Shown here piece after piece: positions 23,186 through 32,521 of a stretch of DNA of 34,198 nt. Position 1 is the stretch's first letter; every line of letters starts with the position of its first letter. Origin of the DNA: Microscilla marina ATCC 23134 (GTDB taxonomy: Bacteria; Bacteroidota; Bacteroidia; Cytophagales; Microscillaceae); assembly GCF_000169175.1 (NCBI RefSeq), contig NZ_AAWS01000072.1, forward strand, positions 1 through 34,198. The letters run 5' to 3'. Under the pieces are notes generated by a model. It was not told the origin of the DNA. It was given only the letters and a program-made list of their open reading frames with translations, and did not search any database. A program made the translations under genes and the position numbers.

Positions 23186-25603
23186 ATGCGTAAATACTAT
23201 TTAATAGGATTCATCTGTGGGCTGCTTACCCACGTCATTCAGGCACAAACACCTGCCCATTTGCAAAGCAATAATTACAAATCAAGCCGCACAAAAAACC
23301 CGGTAAAGTCTTACACTATCAGTGGTTTAGTGAAAGACAAAACCAATGGAGAAGTGCTCATCGGAGCCACTGTGTACATTCGCAGCCTGGGCAAAGGCAC
23401 CGCTACCAACGTATATGGCTTTTACTCTTTGACAGTGCCCAAAGGAACGTATCAGGTCATTTGTTCGTACATAGGATACCAAAATTTAGTGCAAAATATT
23501 CGCCTGGAAAGCAATCAAAAGCTTCACCTGGAAATGTCGCCAACATCTGACCAACTAGATGAAATCGTAGTGACCGACAAAAAAATCAACGAACACATCA
23601 CCAAAGTAGAAATGAGTGTAGAAAAACTGAGCATGGAACAAATTAAAAGCATGCCGGCTTTTTTGGGTGAGGTAGATGTCATTAAAAGCATCATTGCCTT
23701 GCCAGGGGTAAGCACCGTAGGCGAAGGCACTACGGGGTTCAATGTACGTGGGGGTGGTGTAGACCAAAACCTGGTATTGCTAGACGAGTCTATTGTATAT
23801 AACTCTTCGCATTTATTCGGTTTTTTCTCTATTTTTAACCCTAACTCTGTCAAAGATGTAAAACTATACAAGGGAGCTATTCCGGCAAAGTATGGAGGAC
23901 GCCTGTCGTCAGTGCTTGATATTCGTCAAAAAGAGGGCAATACCAAACAGTTTAGCGGTGCGGGGGGCATTGGATTAGTATCTAGCAGGCTGACACTCGA
24001 AACACCCATTGTCAAAGATAAGAGTTCTTTGTTGATTGCAGGGCGTCGTTCTTATGCTGACTTATTTCTAAAGTTGTCGCCTAATGAAGCTTTGCGAAAA
24101 AACAAAGCCTACTTTTATGACCTCAACACTAAATTTAATTATACTATCAACGACAACAACCGTTTGTATGTATCGGGGTATTTTGGCAGAGATGTATTTG
24201 GTTTAGGCGATGAGTTTAATTTTTCATGGGGCAACACAGCAGCCACCATTCGGTGGAATCATTTATTTAGCAGCAAGCTATTTTCTAATGTCAGTGCTAT
24301 GTTTAGCGACTATAATTATTCGTTGGGCGTGCCTCAAGGCTCGTTTGCGTTTAGCTGGGATGCAGGCATTAAAAGCTATCAATTAAAAAATGACCTTACC
24401 TGGTTTATCAACTCTAACTATACCCTCGACTTTGGAGTAAGCGGTATTTTGTATCAGTTTCAGCCAGGTAAAATTAAGTTTAGCAATGCTTTGGAAGGCG
24501 TTACCAGTCTTTCGGTAGAGCCAGAAAAAGCCTTGGAAATGGCTGCCTACTTTAATAGTGAACACAAGCTCAACAATGCCTTGACGCTTAATTATGGGTT
24601 ACGTTACTCAGCATTTATGAATATGGGCGAACGCAAAGTACATACTTACAAAGAAGGAGCTCCACGCCGGGATGAAAACGTAGTAAGTACCCGCAATTAT
24701 AGCAACAATGAGGTAATCCAGACTTACCAGGGACTTGAGCCTCGCATAGGCTTACGCTGGCAACTAAACGAAAGCAATTCTGTAAAAATGAGTTATGCCC
24801 GCAATCGTCAATATATTCACCTCATATCTAATACCACAGCACCTATACCTACTGATATTTGGAAAGCCTCAGACTCACATATTCCACCACAAATTGCCGA
24901 CCAGGTAGCCTTGGGATATTTTCATAATTTTGCCCACCATACTTTTGAGCTATCGGCAGAGGTATATTATAAAAAAATGCAAAACCTGGTAGACTATAAA
25001 AACGGGGCAGAACTATTATTGAATGAAAACCTGGAAACTGAGCTATTGAGTGGCGAAGGACGGGCTTACGGGCTAGAGCTTATGCTGAAAAAACCCACTG
25101 GAAAACTGAACGGTTGGATTAGTTATACCCTGGCACGCACCGAAAGAATGGTCAATGGAGCCTTTCCGGAAGAACGTATCAATAATGGAAATTACTATCC
25201 GGCAGACTATGACAAGTTGCATAACTTTACAATGGTGGCTACCTACCAGGCAACCAAACGCTTAAGCATATCAGCAAATTTTGTGTACAATACCGGGCGC
25301 CCCTTTACCTTGCCTGATGCCAAGTACCAATACTCAAATATGACCATTATAGATTATTCGGGGCGCAACCAAAACCGCATTCCAGACTATCATCGTCTAG
25401 ACCTTTCGGTAACTTTGAAGGGCAAAGGTAAGCCCAACCGTAAATGGAAGGGTGAGTGGGTGTTTTCGCTATACAATGTATACAGTCGCCGCAATGCTTA
25501 TTCTATTTATTTCTCTGGCGATGGTCAAGCGCAAAACGACGCTACCAAGCTATCTATTCTAGGATCGGTAGTGCCCGCTGTTACTTATAACTTCTCTTTT
25601 TAA
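23186..25603 (+). CDS. TonB-dependent outer-membrane receptor with carboxypeptidase-regulatory-like N-domain
   Basis: This outer-membrane beta-barrel transporter of 805 aa imports a ligand energised by TonB. The ATG at 23186 gives a signal peptide (MRKYYLIGFICGLLTHVIQAQ); the longer frame from 23132 overlaps fecR. After it come a CarbopepD-reg-like domain (TISGLVKDKTNGEVLIGATV, YGFYSLTVPKGTYQV), a plug (VGEGTTGFNVRGGGVDQNLV, VKLYKGAIPAKYGGRLSSVL) and a barrel ending in the aromatic VVPAVTYNFSF. There is no STN domain in front of the carboxypeptidase-like domain, although receptors that signal to FecR usually have one. The following gene is a DUF4249 lipoprotein, a frequent partner of this receptor subtype. 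The ligand is unknown. Confidence 0.93.
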   Translation: MRKYYLIGFICGLLTHVIQAQTPAHLQSNNYKSSRTKNPVKSYTISGLVKDKTNGEVLIGATVYIRSLGKGTATNVYGFYSLTVPKGTYQVICSYIGYQNLVQNIRLESNQKLHLEMSPTSDQLDEIVVTDKKINEHITKVEMSVEKLSMEQIKSMPAFLGEVDVIKSIIALPGVSTVGEGTTGFNVRGGGVDQNLVLLDESIVYNSSHLFGFFSIFNPNSVKDVKLYKGAIPAKYGGRLSSVLDIRQKEGNTKQFSGAGGIGLVSSRLTLETPIVKDKSSLLIAGRRSYADLFLKLSPNEALRKNKAYFYDLNTKFNYTINDNNRLYVSGYFGRDVFGLGDEFNFSWGNTAATIRWNHLFSSKLFSNVSAMFSDYNYSLGVPQGSFAFSWDAGIKSYQLKNDLTWFINSNYTLDFGVSGILYQFQPGKIKFSNALEGVTSLSVEPEKALEMAAYFNSEHKLNNALTLNYGLRYSAFMNMGERKVHTYKEGAPRRDENVVSTRNYSNNEVIQTYQGLEPRIGLRWQLNESNSVKMSYARNRQYIHLISNTTAPIPTDIWKASDSHIPPQIADQVALGYFHNFAHHTFELSAEVYYKKMQNLVDYKNGAELLLNENLETELLSGEGRAYGLELMLKKPTGKLNGWISYTLARTERMVNGAFPEERINNGNYYPADYDKLHNFTMVATYQATKRLSISANFVYNTGRPFTLPDAKYQYSNMTIIDYSGRNQNRIPDYHRLDLSVTLKGKGKPNRKWKGEWVFSLYNVYSRRNAYSIYFSGDGQAQNDATKLSILGSVVPAVTYNFSF

Positions 25604-25626
25604 TTTAAAGTTTGATTTTATACACC

Positions 25627-26502
25627 ATGAAACGCATACACTCAATAATTGCTATAGCTATAATCACCTCGTTTGCCTTACTAAGTGCTTGTACTGATCG
25701 CTACCCCATAGGCGAGCTTGCCAACAACTCAAACCGCCTGGTAGTGGAAGGTCGCTTTACTAATGCCACACAAACGCACACGATTTACTTATCCCGAACT
25801 GTGGCGTACACTGCTCCTACGCCTAATGGCAGTGGTTATCCCGTAGAAACTGGAGCTACAGTCACCATCACTGATGACCAAGACAATGCCATTCCGTTTA
25901 ACGAAACGTCCCCAGGAGTATACATTACAGCAAGTTCTGGAGAGGTAGGTAGAATTTATACCTTGAACATTACCACCAGCAATGGAAAACAGTACAGCTC
26001 TGAACCAGAAAAAATGTCGGAGGTTCCTGCCATTAAAGACTTGAAAGTACGCTACGAAGACAGGGCTATTCCTTTTGAAGATACTACCAATCGTGTAACC
26101 ATTATTAGTATTCAATCCGAGGATTTACAAAAATCTAACGCTTATTATATGTGGTATTGGAAAAGTGGACAAAGCAGTCAGTTCAATACAGTAGATTCAT
26201 CATGGAACTGGACCTATGCACCAGGTCGTCTTATATCAGGTACTGAAGAGGGCTTTGACCTTGCTGAATTAAGTGACAACAATACTAAAAGTTTTGTAAA
26301 AGTATACCAAACCTCTATCAGCCAAAAAGCTTACGACTTTTTACAAGCGCTTAATAGTCAAAGTAATAATAATTTAGGTCCTTTCTCTACCCCACCTGCC
26401 CCCATCAGGGGCAATATTATCAACAATAATGATGAGAAAGATTTTGCTTTGGGCTTTTTTACGGTATCGGGAGTTCATTCGGCAACGGTAAAGCTAGAAT
26501 AA
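25627..26502 (+). CDS. DUF4249-family lipoprotein
   Basis: The 291-aa product has a lipoprotein signal (MKRIHSIIAIAIITSFALL then SACT, Cys about residue 22). It continues with the DUF4249 layout: RLVVEGRFTN, THTIYLSRTV, VETGATVTITDDQDN, GRIYTLNITTSNGKQYSSE, all strand-rich and immunoglobulin-like, and ends GFFTVSGVHSATVKL. DUF4249 genes follow TonB-dependent receptors in many Bacteroidota, and the product probably sits on the outer membrane with the receptor. The ATG at 25627 is chosen over a TTG at 25612. It starts 23 bases after the receptor stop codon, in the same operon. Biochemical role unknown. Confidence 0.88.
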   Translation: MKRIHSIIAIAIITSFALLSACTDRYPIGELANNSNRLVVEGRFTNATQTHTIYLSRTVAYTAPTPNGSGYPVETGATVTITDDQDNAIPFNETSPGVYITASSGEVGRIYTLNITTSNGKQYSSEPEKMSEVPAIKDLKVRYEDRAIPFEDTTNRVTIISIQSEDLQKSNAYYMWYWKSGQSSQFNTVDSSWNWTYAPGRLISGTEEGFDLAELSDNNTKSFVKVYQTSISQKAYDFLQALNSQSNNNLGPFSTPPAPIRGNIINNNDEKDFALGFFTVSGVHSATVKLE

Positions 26503-26648
26503 ACTTTAAAGCGTGTGTTTAAAATTAGCCAAAAGGCAGGGCTCGGTTTGACGCATCTAATCCGAAAATTCATCATAAAACCGCCTGTAAACAAAATTTT
26601 AACCAAGTTCTTATTGAATCTGAATAAATCAAACTAAATATATTAACA

Positions 26649-27122
26649 ATGAATAAAACACGATTTATACAACTCATCGCTTTGGTGTTGTTGTTTACTA
26701 CCGCCTGCAAAAAGAAAGATGTATTACCTCAATTGACCAGGGGTAAAGTAACTGTAAAAGTAAATGGAGAACTTAAAACCTTTACACTAGCAAATTCCTA
26801 CCTCAACGAAGGGGTCTTGTCTTTTGGTAATGATGCCAAGAAAGAACTTATGGGCTTTAGCATTCCTGAGGTAAAAGAGGGGGTGTATGATATGAGCCAC
26901 GAAAAGATAATCACTGCTATTTATTCTAAAAATGAAGTAGACTATGGTGCTACTAATGGAATACTAGGCATAGGCAAAAAAGGTAGCTTTAGGCTACATA
27001 TTACCAAGATTGCCAACAACAAAATATCTGGAACTTTTGAGATGACTGTTTTACCTAACTCAGGTAATGGCAACAACATTACTATCACAGAAGGGGTTTT
27101 TGAAGATATTCCTAAAATATAA
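26649..27122 (+). CDS. Small lipoprotein, DUF6252-like
   Basis: The 157-aa protein begins with a lipoprotein signal (MNKTRFIQLIALVLLFTTAC, Cys20). The strand-rich body (GKVTVKVNGELKTFTLANSY, GKKGSFRLHITKIANNKISG, TFEMTVL) resembles the small Bacteroidota lipoprotein group DUF6252, which binds an unknown partner. This is a resemblance in layout and is not certain. It follows the DUF4249 gene after 146 bases, and its own promoter is not evident. It is likely to be surface- or periplasm-exposed and may belong to the receptor locus. Confidence 0.7.
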   Translation: MNKTRFIQLIALVLLFTTACKKKDVLPQLTRGKVTVKVNGELKTFTLANSYLNEGVLSFGNDAKKELMGFSIPEVKEGVYDMSHEKIITAIYSKNEVDYGATNGILGIGKKGSFRLHITKIANNKISGTFEMTVLPNSGNGNNITITEGVFEDIPKI

Positions 27123-27149
27123 TTAACTACTTTTTCACAAAAAAACCTT

Positions 27150-27677
27150 ATGAACAAACACATAGTTTTTACCAAACTTTATTATTTACTCATTGTACCA
27201 TTATTATTACACAGTTGTAAGTCACCTCTATCTGACATAGAAATAGACGATCCAACATTGCTGAGTGTAAATGTAAATATTGATCAAGATTATGACAATA
27301 ATAAAACACTAAAAGTAGCTGTAAAGGATAAAAATGGGCAAGCTATAGAGCTAAAAAATGGTTTTGTTGTGCTCAATAACAAGCGCCTTGCTTATACCAA
27401 CAAAAGATATGTGTATCATCAACTGAAGTTTGATGACAAAGATTTTCAACTAACTATCCAATACAATAGTAACAAGTCGTGGACGGGTAAATATGGAGAA
27501 AAAGAAGGTTTTCCAGGATTTAAAACTGATGAGCCAGTGAGTAACCAATACGAACGGCATTATCAAAATAAATTCACCAGCAAGTACACTTTAACCAATG
27601 TACCGTTCAATAAAGGGCAAATCGTTTTTTGCTATGATATTTTACGAGATAAAACTCAATGGATAGAGAATAAATAA
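27150..27677 (+). CDS. Lipoprotein of unknown function
   Basis: The 175-aa product has a signal (YYLLIVPLLLHSCKSP, Cys about residue 23) typical of a lipoprotein. The rest is strand-rich (LLSVNVNIDQDYDN, LKVAVKDKNGQAIELKNGFV, YHQLKFDDKDFQLTIQYN), suggesting one or two beta-sandwich modules. I recognise no family. It begins 27 bases after the preceding lipoprotein gene and is followed by a terminator, so it closes the probable FecR-receptor-lipoprotein transcript. Confidence 0.75.
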   Translation: MNKHIVFTKLYYLLIVPLLLHSCKSPLSDIEIDDPTLLSVNVNIDQDYDNNKTLKVAVKDKNGQAIELKNGFVVLNNKRLAYTNKRYVYHQLKFDDKDFQLTIQYNSNKSWTGKYGEKEGFPGFKTDEPVSNQYERHYQNKFTSKYTLTNVPFNKGQIVFCYDILRDKTQWIENK

Positions 27678-27705
27678 ACCTATTACAGGGAGGAATGTAG
27701 TAGTT

Positions 27706-27736
27706 AAAAATACCTGCTGATGGCAGGTATTTTTTT
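27706..27736. terminator. Bidirectional terminator
   Basis: AAAAATACCTGC (27706-27717) pairs perfectly with GCAGGTATTTTT (27723-27734), with a 5-base loop and further T. It is flanked by the convergent genes at 27150 and 27757 and has T-runs in both directions. Confidence 0.85.
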
Positions 27737-27756
27737 ATATTAACCTATTTTAAGTA

Positions 27757-28515
27757 CTAATACTTGCCATGCAAATATTGATTGAGCTTCAACATTTTTT
27801 CTTTTATTTCCGGCGTTTTCTCATACTTTTTTTCTGCTTTATGCAAACGGTGAATACTCACCAGTGAAGGTTTATAGCCGCTGGCAATCAACAGTTCAAA
27901 GATATTGGCAGAACTCATTAAGCGTTCGGGCGAAGACGCCAGCTTTGTGCTCCAGTCTTGCAACACCGTTAACATCTTATCTACCAATTGTTGATAATCA
28001 GCTAAAGAGAGTTTGGCTGGAAGTTCAGGCAATTTATTGACGGTGTTTTGAAAATGCACCCTGCTTCTGAACAATACCAAAGGTACTTTCATTTTACTTT
28101 TACCAATGGTGATTTCAGGGGTGATTTTTTCGGCAGCTTTGCGTTTCCTGGGACGCTTGGGATCATACAACGACTTTTCTAAAAAAGACAACGTAGTAAA
28201 CTGCACTGAGTCGGCACTAAGGTTGCGATAAAACAACACGCCATACCCTCCAATATCAGGTACCGGTCCCAGAATAATTTTGCCATGATTTCCCTGGGTT
28301 GCAGGCAATATTTTTGCCACTGGCAACACCTTTTCCTGAATAACCCCATGTCGGTTCCATTGTACAATCTTCATTTCTTTTTTCTGAAAACTATACACAG
28401 TTTGACCCTTGCGAAAATCATAACTTACCCATACATTTTTCAGAGGTTTTTGCGCCCAGGCACAACTCACCCACAGTAAGGCAATCAATACTCCTGCATA
28501 CTTTATACTTTGCAT
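27757..28515 (-). CDS. Secreted protein of unknown function
   Basis: The start at 28515 is chosen because it gives a signal peptide (MQSIKYAGVLIALLWVSCAW, then AQ). The longer frame from 28635 adds 40 basic residues ahead of it. The mature protein (about 230 residues) has a strand-rich first half (NVWVSYDFRKGQTVYSFQKK, GPVPDIGGYGVLFYRNLSAD), a basic segment (DPKRPRKRKAAEKIT) and a helical C-terminal half. I recognise no domain or catalytic motif. A -7-like TAGCTTTG lies on the minus strand at 28660-28653, about 140 bases upstream. It is convergent with the lipoprotein genes and its function is unknown. Confidence 0.75.
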   Translation of the reverse strand: MQSIKYAGVLIALLWVSCAWAQKPLKNVWVSYDFRKGQTVYSFQKKEMKIVQWNRHGVIQEKVLPVAKILPATQGNHGKIILGPVPDIGGYGVLFYRNLSADSVQFTTLSFLEKSLYDPKRPRKRKAAEKITPEITIGKSKMKVPLVLFRSRVHFQNTVNKLPELPAKLSLADYQQLVDKMLTVLQDWSTKLASSPERLMSSANIFELLIASGYKPSLVSIHRLHKAEKKYEKTPEIKEKMLKLNQYLHGKY

Positions 28516-29076
28516 AAAACAACCATTAATAATTTTAAAACCTCGCCTTTTAATGATGAGCCGCAAACCGTTTAGTGATCTGAAAAAAATAAGATGTGCC
28601 AATTCAAGAAAATATATTGTTCTCAGACGATTCAAAAAAAACGGTGCATAACCAAAGCTATGAAACTTTTTTTGAGAAGAATGAGGGCAATAGATACACT
28701 TTAATGGCTCAAATTATTTACGAAAGATCACTTATTACTCAACAAAAGCAATAGTTTTCGCAAACATTCAAAAAGTAGAGACGAGTTCACACTTTATTTT
28801 TTCTGTTTAAACCCAGTATTTATTTTCTTTACTGGTAGTCTATTCGCTAAACCTATCAACGAAGTACACGCAACAAACGGTATAAAAAGCCGCTATTTCT
28901 CAGGTCAACTTTGGCAAAGCATGCCAAATGCTCTAAAAAAGCAATACAGCGTGTACATTGATGTGTGTGGGAAAAGGCTTTATAGCCAATAGGAGGGTTT
29001 TTATTGAAGAAATAGTTGTAGACTGATGGTCAAGAGCACTGCCAAGTTTTCATGACCATCAGTACATATATAGTCA
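28516..29076. other. Spacer between two minus-strand genes
   Basis: No gene was found. It contains the -7-like site TAGCTTTG (minus, 28660-28653), a hairpin TTTGGCA/TGCCAAA (28910-28928) and the 11-bp inverted repeat at 29022-29063. Confidence 0.6.
29022..29063 (-). terminator. Inverted repeat after the GAF/coiled-coil gene
   Basis: ACTGATGGTCA (29022-29032) pairs perfectly with TGACCATCAGT (29053-29063) over a 20-base loop, starting 13 bases after the stop codon. No T-run follows on the minus strand, so it may be a 3'-end stabilising hairpin rather than an intrinsic terminator. Confidence 0.45.
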
Positions 29077-30003
29077 TTATATTTTTTCAGGCTTTGGTGT
29101 GGTTGATTTGGCTTTTCTATAAGTTGCCAATTCAGCTTTAAGCTGCTCAATTACCTTATCCTTCTCCTGATAACGCTTAATATCTTGCTGATACTTTTCT
29201 ACGGTATCCTTCATTTTCTTTTCGTTTTCTTCTATATCCTGCTTTTCTTTGGCAATTTTTTTCAGCGTTTCAGACATGTCCATTTCTTTTTGCTCAAGTT
29301 CTTTTTGCTGCTTGTTCATCAAATCTTGAGTAGCGGCAATTTCTTCCAGATTTTGCCTCAACTCTTCTTCTTGAGCTCTCAACAAGTCAGTTTGCTCTTG
29401 CGAGTCTACCAATAACTTTTGGTTAAAGTCATTGTTCAAAATACTCTCAATCATAGTAGCAATACTGCGGCTTATTTTTTCCAGCAACCTGGCATATACT
29501 TCGCTCACATTGGTAATATAGACCAGCTCCAGAGCGCCAAAAACTATTTCGTTAAACACCAAAGGAATCACTCGTATATTGGCCACGTTTACCTTGGCGC
29601 TACCAAAGTATACTTCTACACTATCGGCAGGTATATTCTCAAACAACAATGTTTTGGCAGAAGCTACTGCTTGCCCTACTGCCCCTTCTCCTTCTTTAAA
29701 TACCCTTTTTTCAAGCTTATCAATTTCTATTGCATAGCCAGCACTGGCTTTAAATACTTTATTCTCTTTATCCAGGGTATACATAATACCACTAAAGGCA
29801 TTTGTAAGCTCTGCGATATGTTGTATTACAATTTGTGAAAATTCTTCAAGCGATTTTGCATAGTTTACTCTTAATAGCTCATCAAACTTGTTAAGGGTAG
29901 AGTCTACCCAAAGTTGTGCTTCTATTTTTTTCTCTTTTTCTTCAAACTTTTGTTTCAGCTGAACAAATTCCTCATAAGAAATATTTAGATTATCTTGTTT
30001 CAT
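29077..30003 (-). CDS. GAF-domain protein with long coiled coil, no catalytic output
   Basis: The soluble 308-aa protein starts with a short coiled coil (residues 10-30). A GAF domain follows at about 50-190 (AFSGIMYTLDKENKVFKASA, KEGEGAVGQAVASAKTLLF, IRVIPLVFNEIVFGALELVY), then a highly charged coiled coil at about 195-295. GAF domains bind small ligands or mediate dimerisation; the fold is shared with the phosphatase encoded just upstream, and the N-terminal arrangement is parallel in both. No kinase, phosphatase or DNA-binding motif is present. It has its own probable promoter at 30091-30120 and is separated from the phosphatase gene by 247 bases. A role as a partner or competitor of that phosphatase is inferred only from position and domain sharing. 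Confidence 0.85.
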   Translation of the reverse strand: MKQDNLNISYEEFVQLKQKFEEKEKKIEAQLWVDSTLNKFDELLRVNYAKSLEEFSQIVIQHIAELTNAFSGIMYTLDKENKVFKASAGYAIEIDKLEKRVFKEGEGAVGQAVASAKTLLFENIPADSVEVYFGSAKVNVANIRVIPLVFNEIVFGALELVYITNVSEVYARLLEKISRSIATMIESILNNDFNQKLLVDSQEQTDLLRAQEEELRQNLEEIAATQDLMNKQQKELEQKEMDMSETLKKIAKEKQDIEENEKKMKDTVEKYQQDIKRYQEKDKVIEQLKAELATYRKAKSTTPKPEKI

Positions 30004-30090
30004 AAATTATGTGTGGCTTATGGGTTGAAAACTCTTTTTATAGTCCATGTTCCGTAACATTTTCGCCCAGTAAAAGGGGTAGGGATATGT

Positions 30091-30120
30091 CAAAAATAAA
30101 TTCATATTTTAACCATTCAA
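30091..30120 (-). promoter_or_regulatory. Promoter of the GAF/coiled-coil gene
   Basis: On the minus strand TTG (30120-30118) is followed after 19 bases by TATTTTTG (30098-30091), a match to TTTG-N19-21-TAnnTTTG. It lies 87 bases upstream of the start codon. Confidence 0.55.
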
Positions 30121-30250
30121 CCCTTCACATAAATAGTTGATTTGGCATTACTTTACCACATCCGCTATTTAATCTGATTCTGTACTGTTACTTGCTTTAT
30201 TTAAATTTATTTCAGTTCTGTAAATATGTAATATAATTGATGATCAAATT

Positions 30251-31774
30251 TTATACTCTTACGCTAATACAGGTAATATCATCTCTTTGTTCTCCGTCTT
30301 GTTTAAAATTCAACACATCTTTGATAATGATGTGTTTTTGGGTAGATAAAGGTTTTTGGTAACATCCTTTTACAATTGACTCCCAACGCTTGGTACCATA
30401 CTTACGCCTTTGAGGGTTACAAGTATCTACAAGCCCATCTGTAGACAAATACAGTACTTCGCCTTTTTTCAAACTAAATGTATGGTTCTCAAAAGTAAGA
30501 TGAGGTAGTTGCAGATTACCCCCTCCTAAAAACTTACGGTCGCCTGAAACCTTTAACATTTTGTCGTCTTTAAAATAGTATAACTGATGTTTGGCTCCTG
30601 CAAATATTACATCATACTCTTGTTCATTTTTTGGCAAAAACTGACAAATAGTTGCTTCCATTCCATCATGGTTGGTAGATGACTCCTGCCTGAGCACATC
30701 ACGAATACCACGATGTAGCATCGTTAAGATCAACGCAGGCTCAATGACTTGTTTAATGTTTACAATCTCGTGCAACAACGCATTACCTACCATAGACATA
30801 AACCCACCAGGCACCCCGTGCCCAGTACAGTCAATAACTGCCAAAATAAACGGTTCGGGAGGAGCCTGGGTAAAGTCTGCCTTTGAAAACCAGTAAAAAT
30901 CACCTGATACTACATCTTTAGGCTGATACACCACAAACGACTCCGAAAACAATGTATTCAGGCGTCCCGGGTCAGGCAATAGTGCTTTTTGTACACTTTT
31001 AGCATATTTGATGCTTTCCATCAGGCGTTTATTGGCACTTTTAAAGTTATTAAAAGCTATTTCGGTTCTCTTCTTTTGTTTTTCGAGCTCTACCTGCGTG
31101 TCAAACAACTTCTCAATGGTTTGCTCCATTTCGTCTTTTTGTGCCAATATTTGCTCTCGGTGTTCGTCTGACTGTTCAAGCAGTATTTTATTTTTTCTGT
31201 AATCTAAAATCCCCTGCAAAGTTGCCCCCAATACATTGATCAAACGCTTAATACGTTTTTGCTCTTGGGCGGTCATTACCCGAAAGTAATACAGCTCTAC
31301 GACTCCATAAACAGTATTGTTAAACAAGACAGGTAGCACCAATACACAAGCAGTGCTCACTCTCACTGAAACAAAGTCGATAGTAAGGGCATTTTTAGGC
31401 AGATTGTTAAAGATTTTCGCTTTTTTTGTAGCAGCTACTTCTCCTATAATACCTTCATTTAAGGTCACAGTTTTTAAGTACAAAACACTGTCTGACACTC
31501 CGTAACAAGCGGTTGCCTCAAACTTTTTTTGATTGTCACGCGTCTGTACAAAAAACACCGCTCGAAAAGCTTGGGTAGTTTCTGCCAAATACTCTAATAC
31601 TTCATTAGTAAAAGATACTACATCACGCGAAGTATGCAGACGTAACCAATCGTCAAAAGAATTTTCACTTTCTTCTAAATTGGAAACATCCATTTGAAAA
31701 GCATTGGGTACATAATCTTTGCCATTATAGGCAGATACATCAGGCTGGACACTGACTATATTATTATTACTCAT
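30251..31774 (-). CDS. GAF-domain SpoIIE-type PP2C serine phosphatase
   Basis: The 507-aa cytoplasmic protein has a GAF domain at about residues 50-195, a coiled coil at about 195-250 and a PP2C/SpoIIE phosphatase domain at about 265-507. Metal-binding acids and motifs are intact: KDVVSGDFYWF (Asp292), LAVIDCTGHGVPGGFMSMVG (Asp315), HDGMEATIC, LYLSTDGLVD (Asp446) and EQRDDITCISV (Asp498-Asp499). It should dephosphorylate Ser/Thr on a target, as in partner-switching systems where the target is a STAS protein. No anti-sigma kinase is next to it. A -7-like TACATTTG (minus, 31999-31992) lies about 218 bases upstream. The small protein at 11730 might be a STAS-like target, but this is speculative. 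Confidence 0.95.
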   Translation of the reverse strand: MSNNNIVSVQPDVSAYNGKDYVPNAFQMDVSNLEESENSFDDWLRLHTSRDVVSFTNEVLEYLAETTQAFRAVFFVQTRDNQKKFEATACYGVSDSVLYLKTVTLNEGIIGEVAATKKAKIFNNLPKNALTIDFVSVRVSTACVLVLPVLFNNTVYGVVELYYFRVMTAQEQKRIKRLINVLGATLQGILDYRKNKILLEQSDEHREQILAQKDEMEQTIEKLFDTQVELEKQKKRTEIAFNNFKSANKRLMESIKYAKSVQKALLPDPGRLNTLFSESFVVYQPKDVVSGDFYWFSKADFTQAPPEPFILAVIDCTGHGVPGGFMSMVGNALLHEIVNIKQVIEPALILTMLHRGIRDVLRQESSTNHDGMEATICQFLPKNEQEYDVIFAGAKHQLYYFKDDKMLKVSGDRKFLGGGNLQLPHLTFENHTFSLKKGEVLYLSTDGLVDTCNPQRRKYGTKRWESIVKGCYQKPLSTQKHIIIKDVLNFKQDGEQRDDITCISVRV

Positions 31775-32341
31775 AAACCTGGGTGAAAATGTTTAGTAGT
31801 TAGATATTGAACAATATAAGGTATTTATTGCTACTAATTTTTTAGGTATAGTTTGACAACTACCCTGGAAATTTCATCAAATGTTATCAAAAACACCCGC
31901 TTATTTTAATTGGTATAATGAATGTGATATGTGTCAGTTTGTTGAATGCTGGTTTTCACAAATTATTGATTGTATACTTTAACGAAAACCACAAATGTAA
32001 GTTTTGTATATAATGAAAAAAGTACAAAAAAAACCGTCGTTTCAACAAAGGAAATATTCACAAAACAGACCCCTATTTAAACCACTGATAATCAGAATAT
32101 TAAAAACAAAAACACGTTCCCAAAGCATTTACAAAACAAGCTATAGAAAATACTTCAGTTTGTATAAAAAACGGACGTTTGTTAGTTTTTTTTACTAAAA
32201 ATGAAACAATAGTCACTTTTTCAGCGTAATAGTAAGTAATGTTATTCAAAGAATATTCAATCTGCCTTTCATTTAAACATACATAAGACTCTTTCTTCTA
32301 AAAGTCTTATCTCATAAATTTTAATCTAATATCTTTATCTT
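31775..32341. other. AT-rich spacer between divergent genes
   Basis: It holds a candidate -7 element TACATTTG (minus, 31999-31992) for the phosphatase and a 7-bp hairpin TAAGACT/AGTCTTA (32284-32309) just before the small gene. A 64-codon frame (32004-32198) is Lys/Arg-rich and looks accidental. Confidence 0.6.
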
Positions 32342-32521
32342 ATGATTTACGTTGCCACAGAAAAAAAAGAAGGTTTAATTACTGCATATTTTGCCAAGAG
32401 CAAAAAATATTTGCAAGAAATGGGATTCAAGTGGATTGCTAATTTCAATGATGAGCAAAAGGCTGTGATGTGGGTGAATGAAAATTACGCAATGAATATG
32501 AAAGAATTCTTATATGGTTGA
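32342..32521 (+). CDS. 59-aa small protein of unknown function
   Basis: The frame runs from ATG at 32342 to TGA at 32521. The product starts MIYVATEKKEGLITAYFAKS and ends NMKEFLYG. It reads like a real protein, with balanced composition, a helix with Lys/Glu and conserved-looking aromatics (YFAKSKKY, GFKWIANFND, MWVNENYAMN). Neither membrane helix nor signal peptide is present, so it should be cytoplasmic. It has its own upstream hairpin and is followed 102 bases later by a very strong terminator (32624-32665) that no other plus-strand gene needs. I recognise no family. Confidence 0.65.
   Translation: MIYVATEKKEGLITAYFAKSKKYLQEMGFKWIANFNDEQKAVMWVNENYAMNMKEFLYG

Noticed and set aside
30251-31774. 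Partner-switching operon with anti-sigma kinase and STAS protein
   Set aside because: No RsbW-type kinase or STAS gene is adjacent; the STAS-like guess for the 11730 protein is 19 kb away and unproven.
32004-32198. 64-codon Lys/Arg-rich plus-strand frame
   Set aside because: Low-complexity translation of AT-rich sequence that overlaps the likely promoter of the phosphatase gene; no terminator or conserved look.
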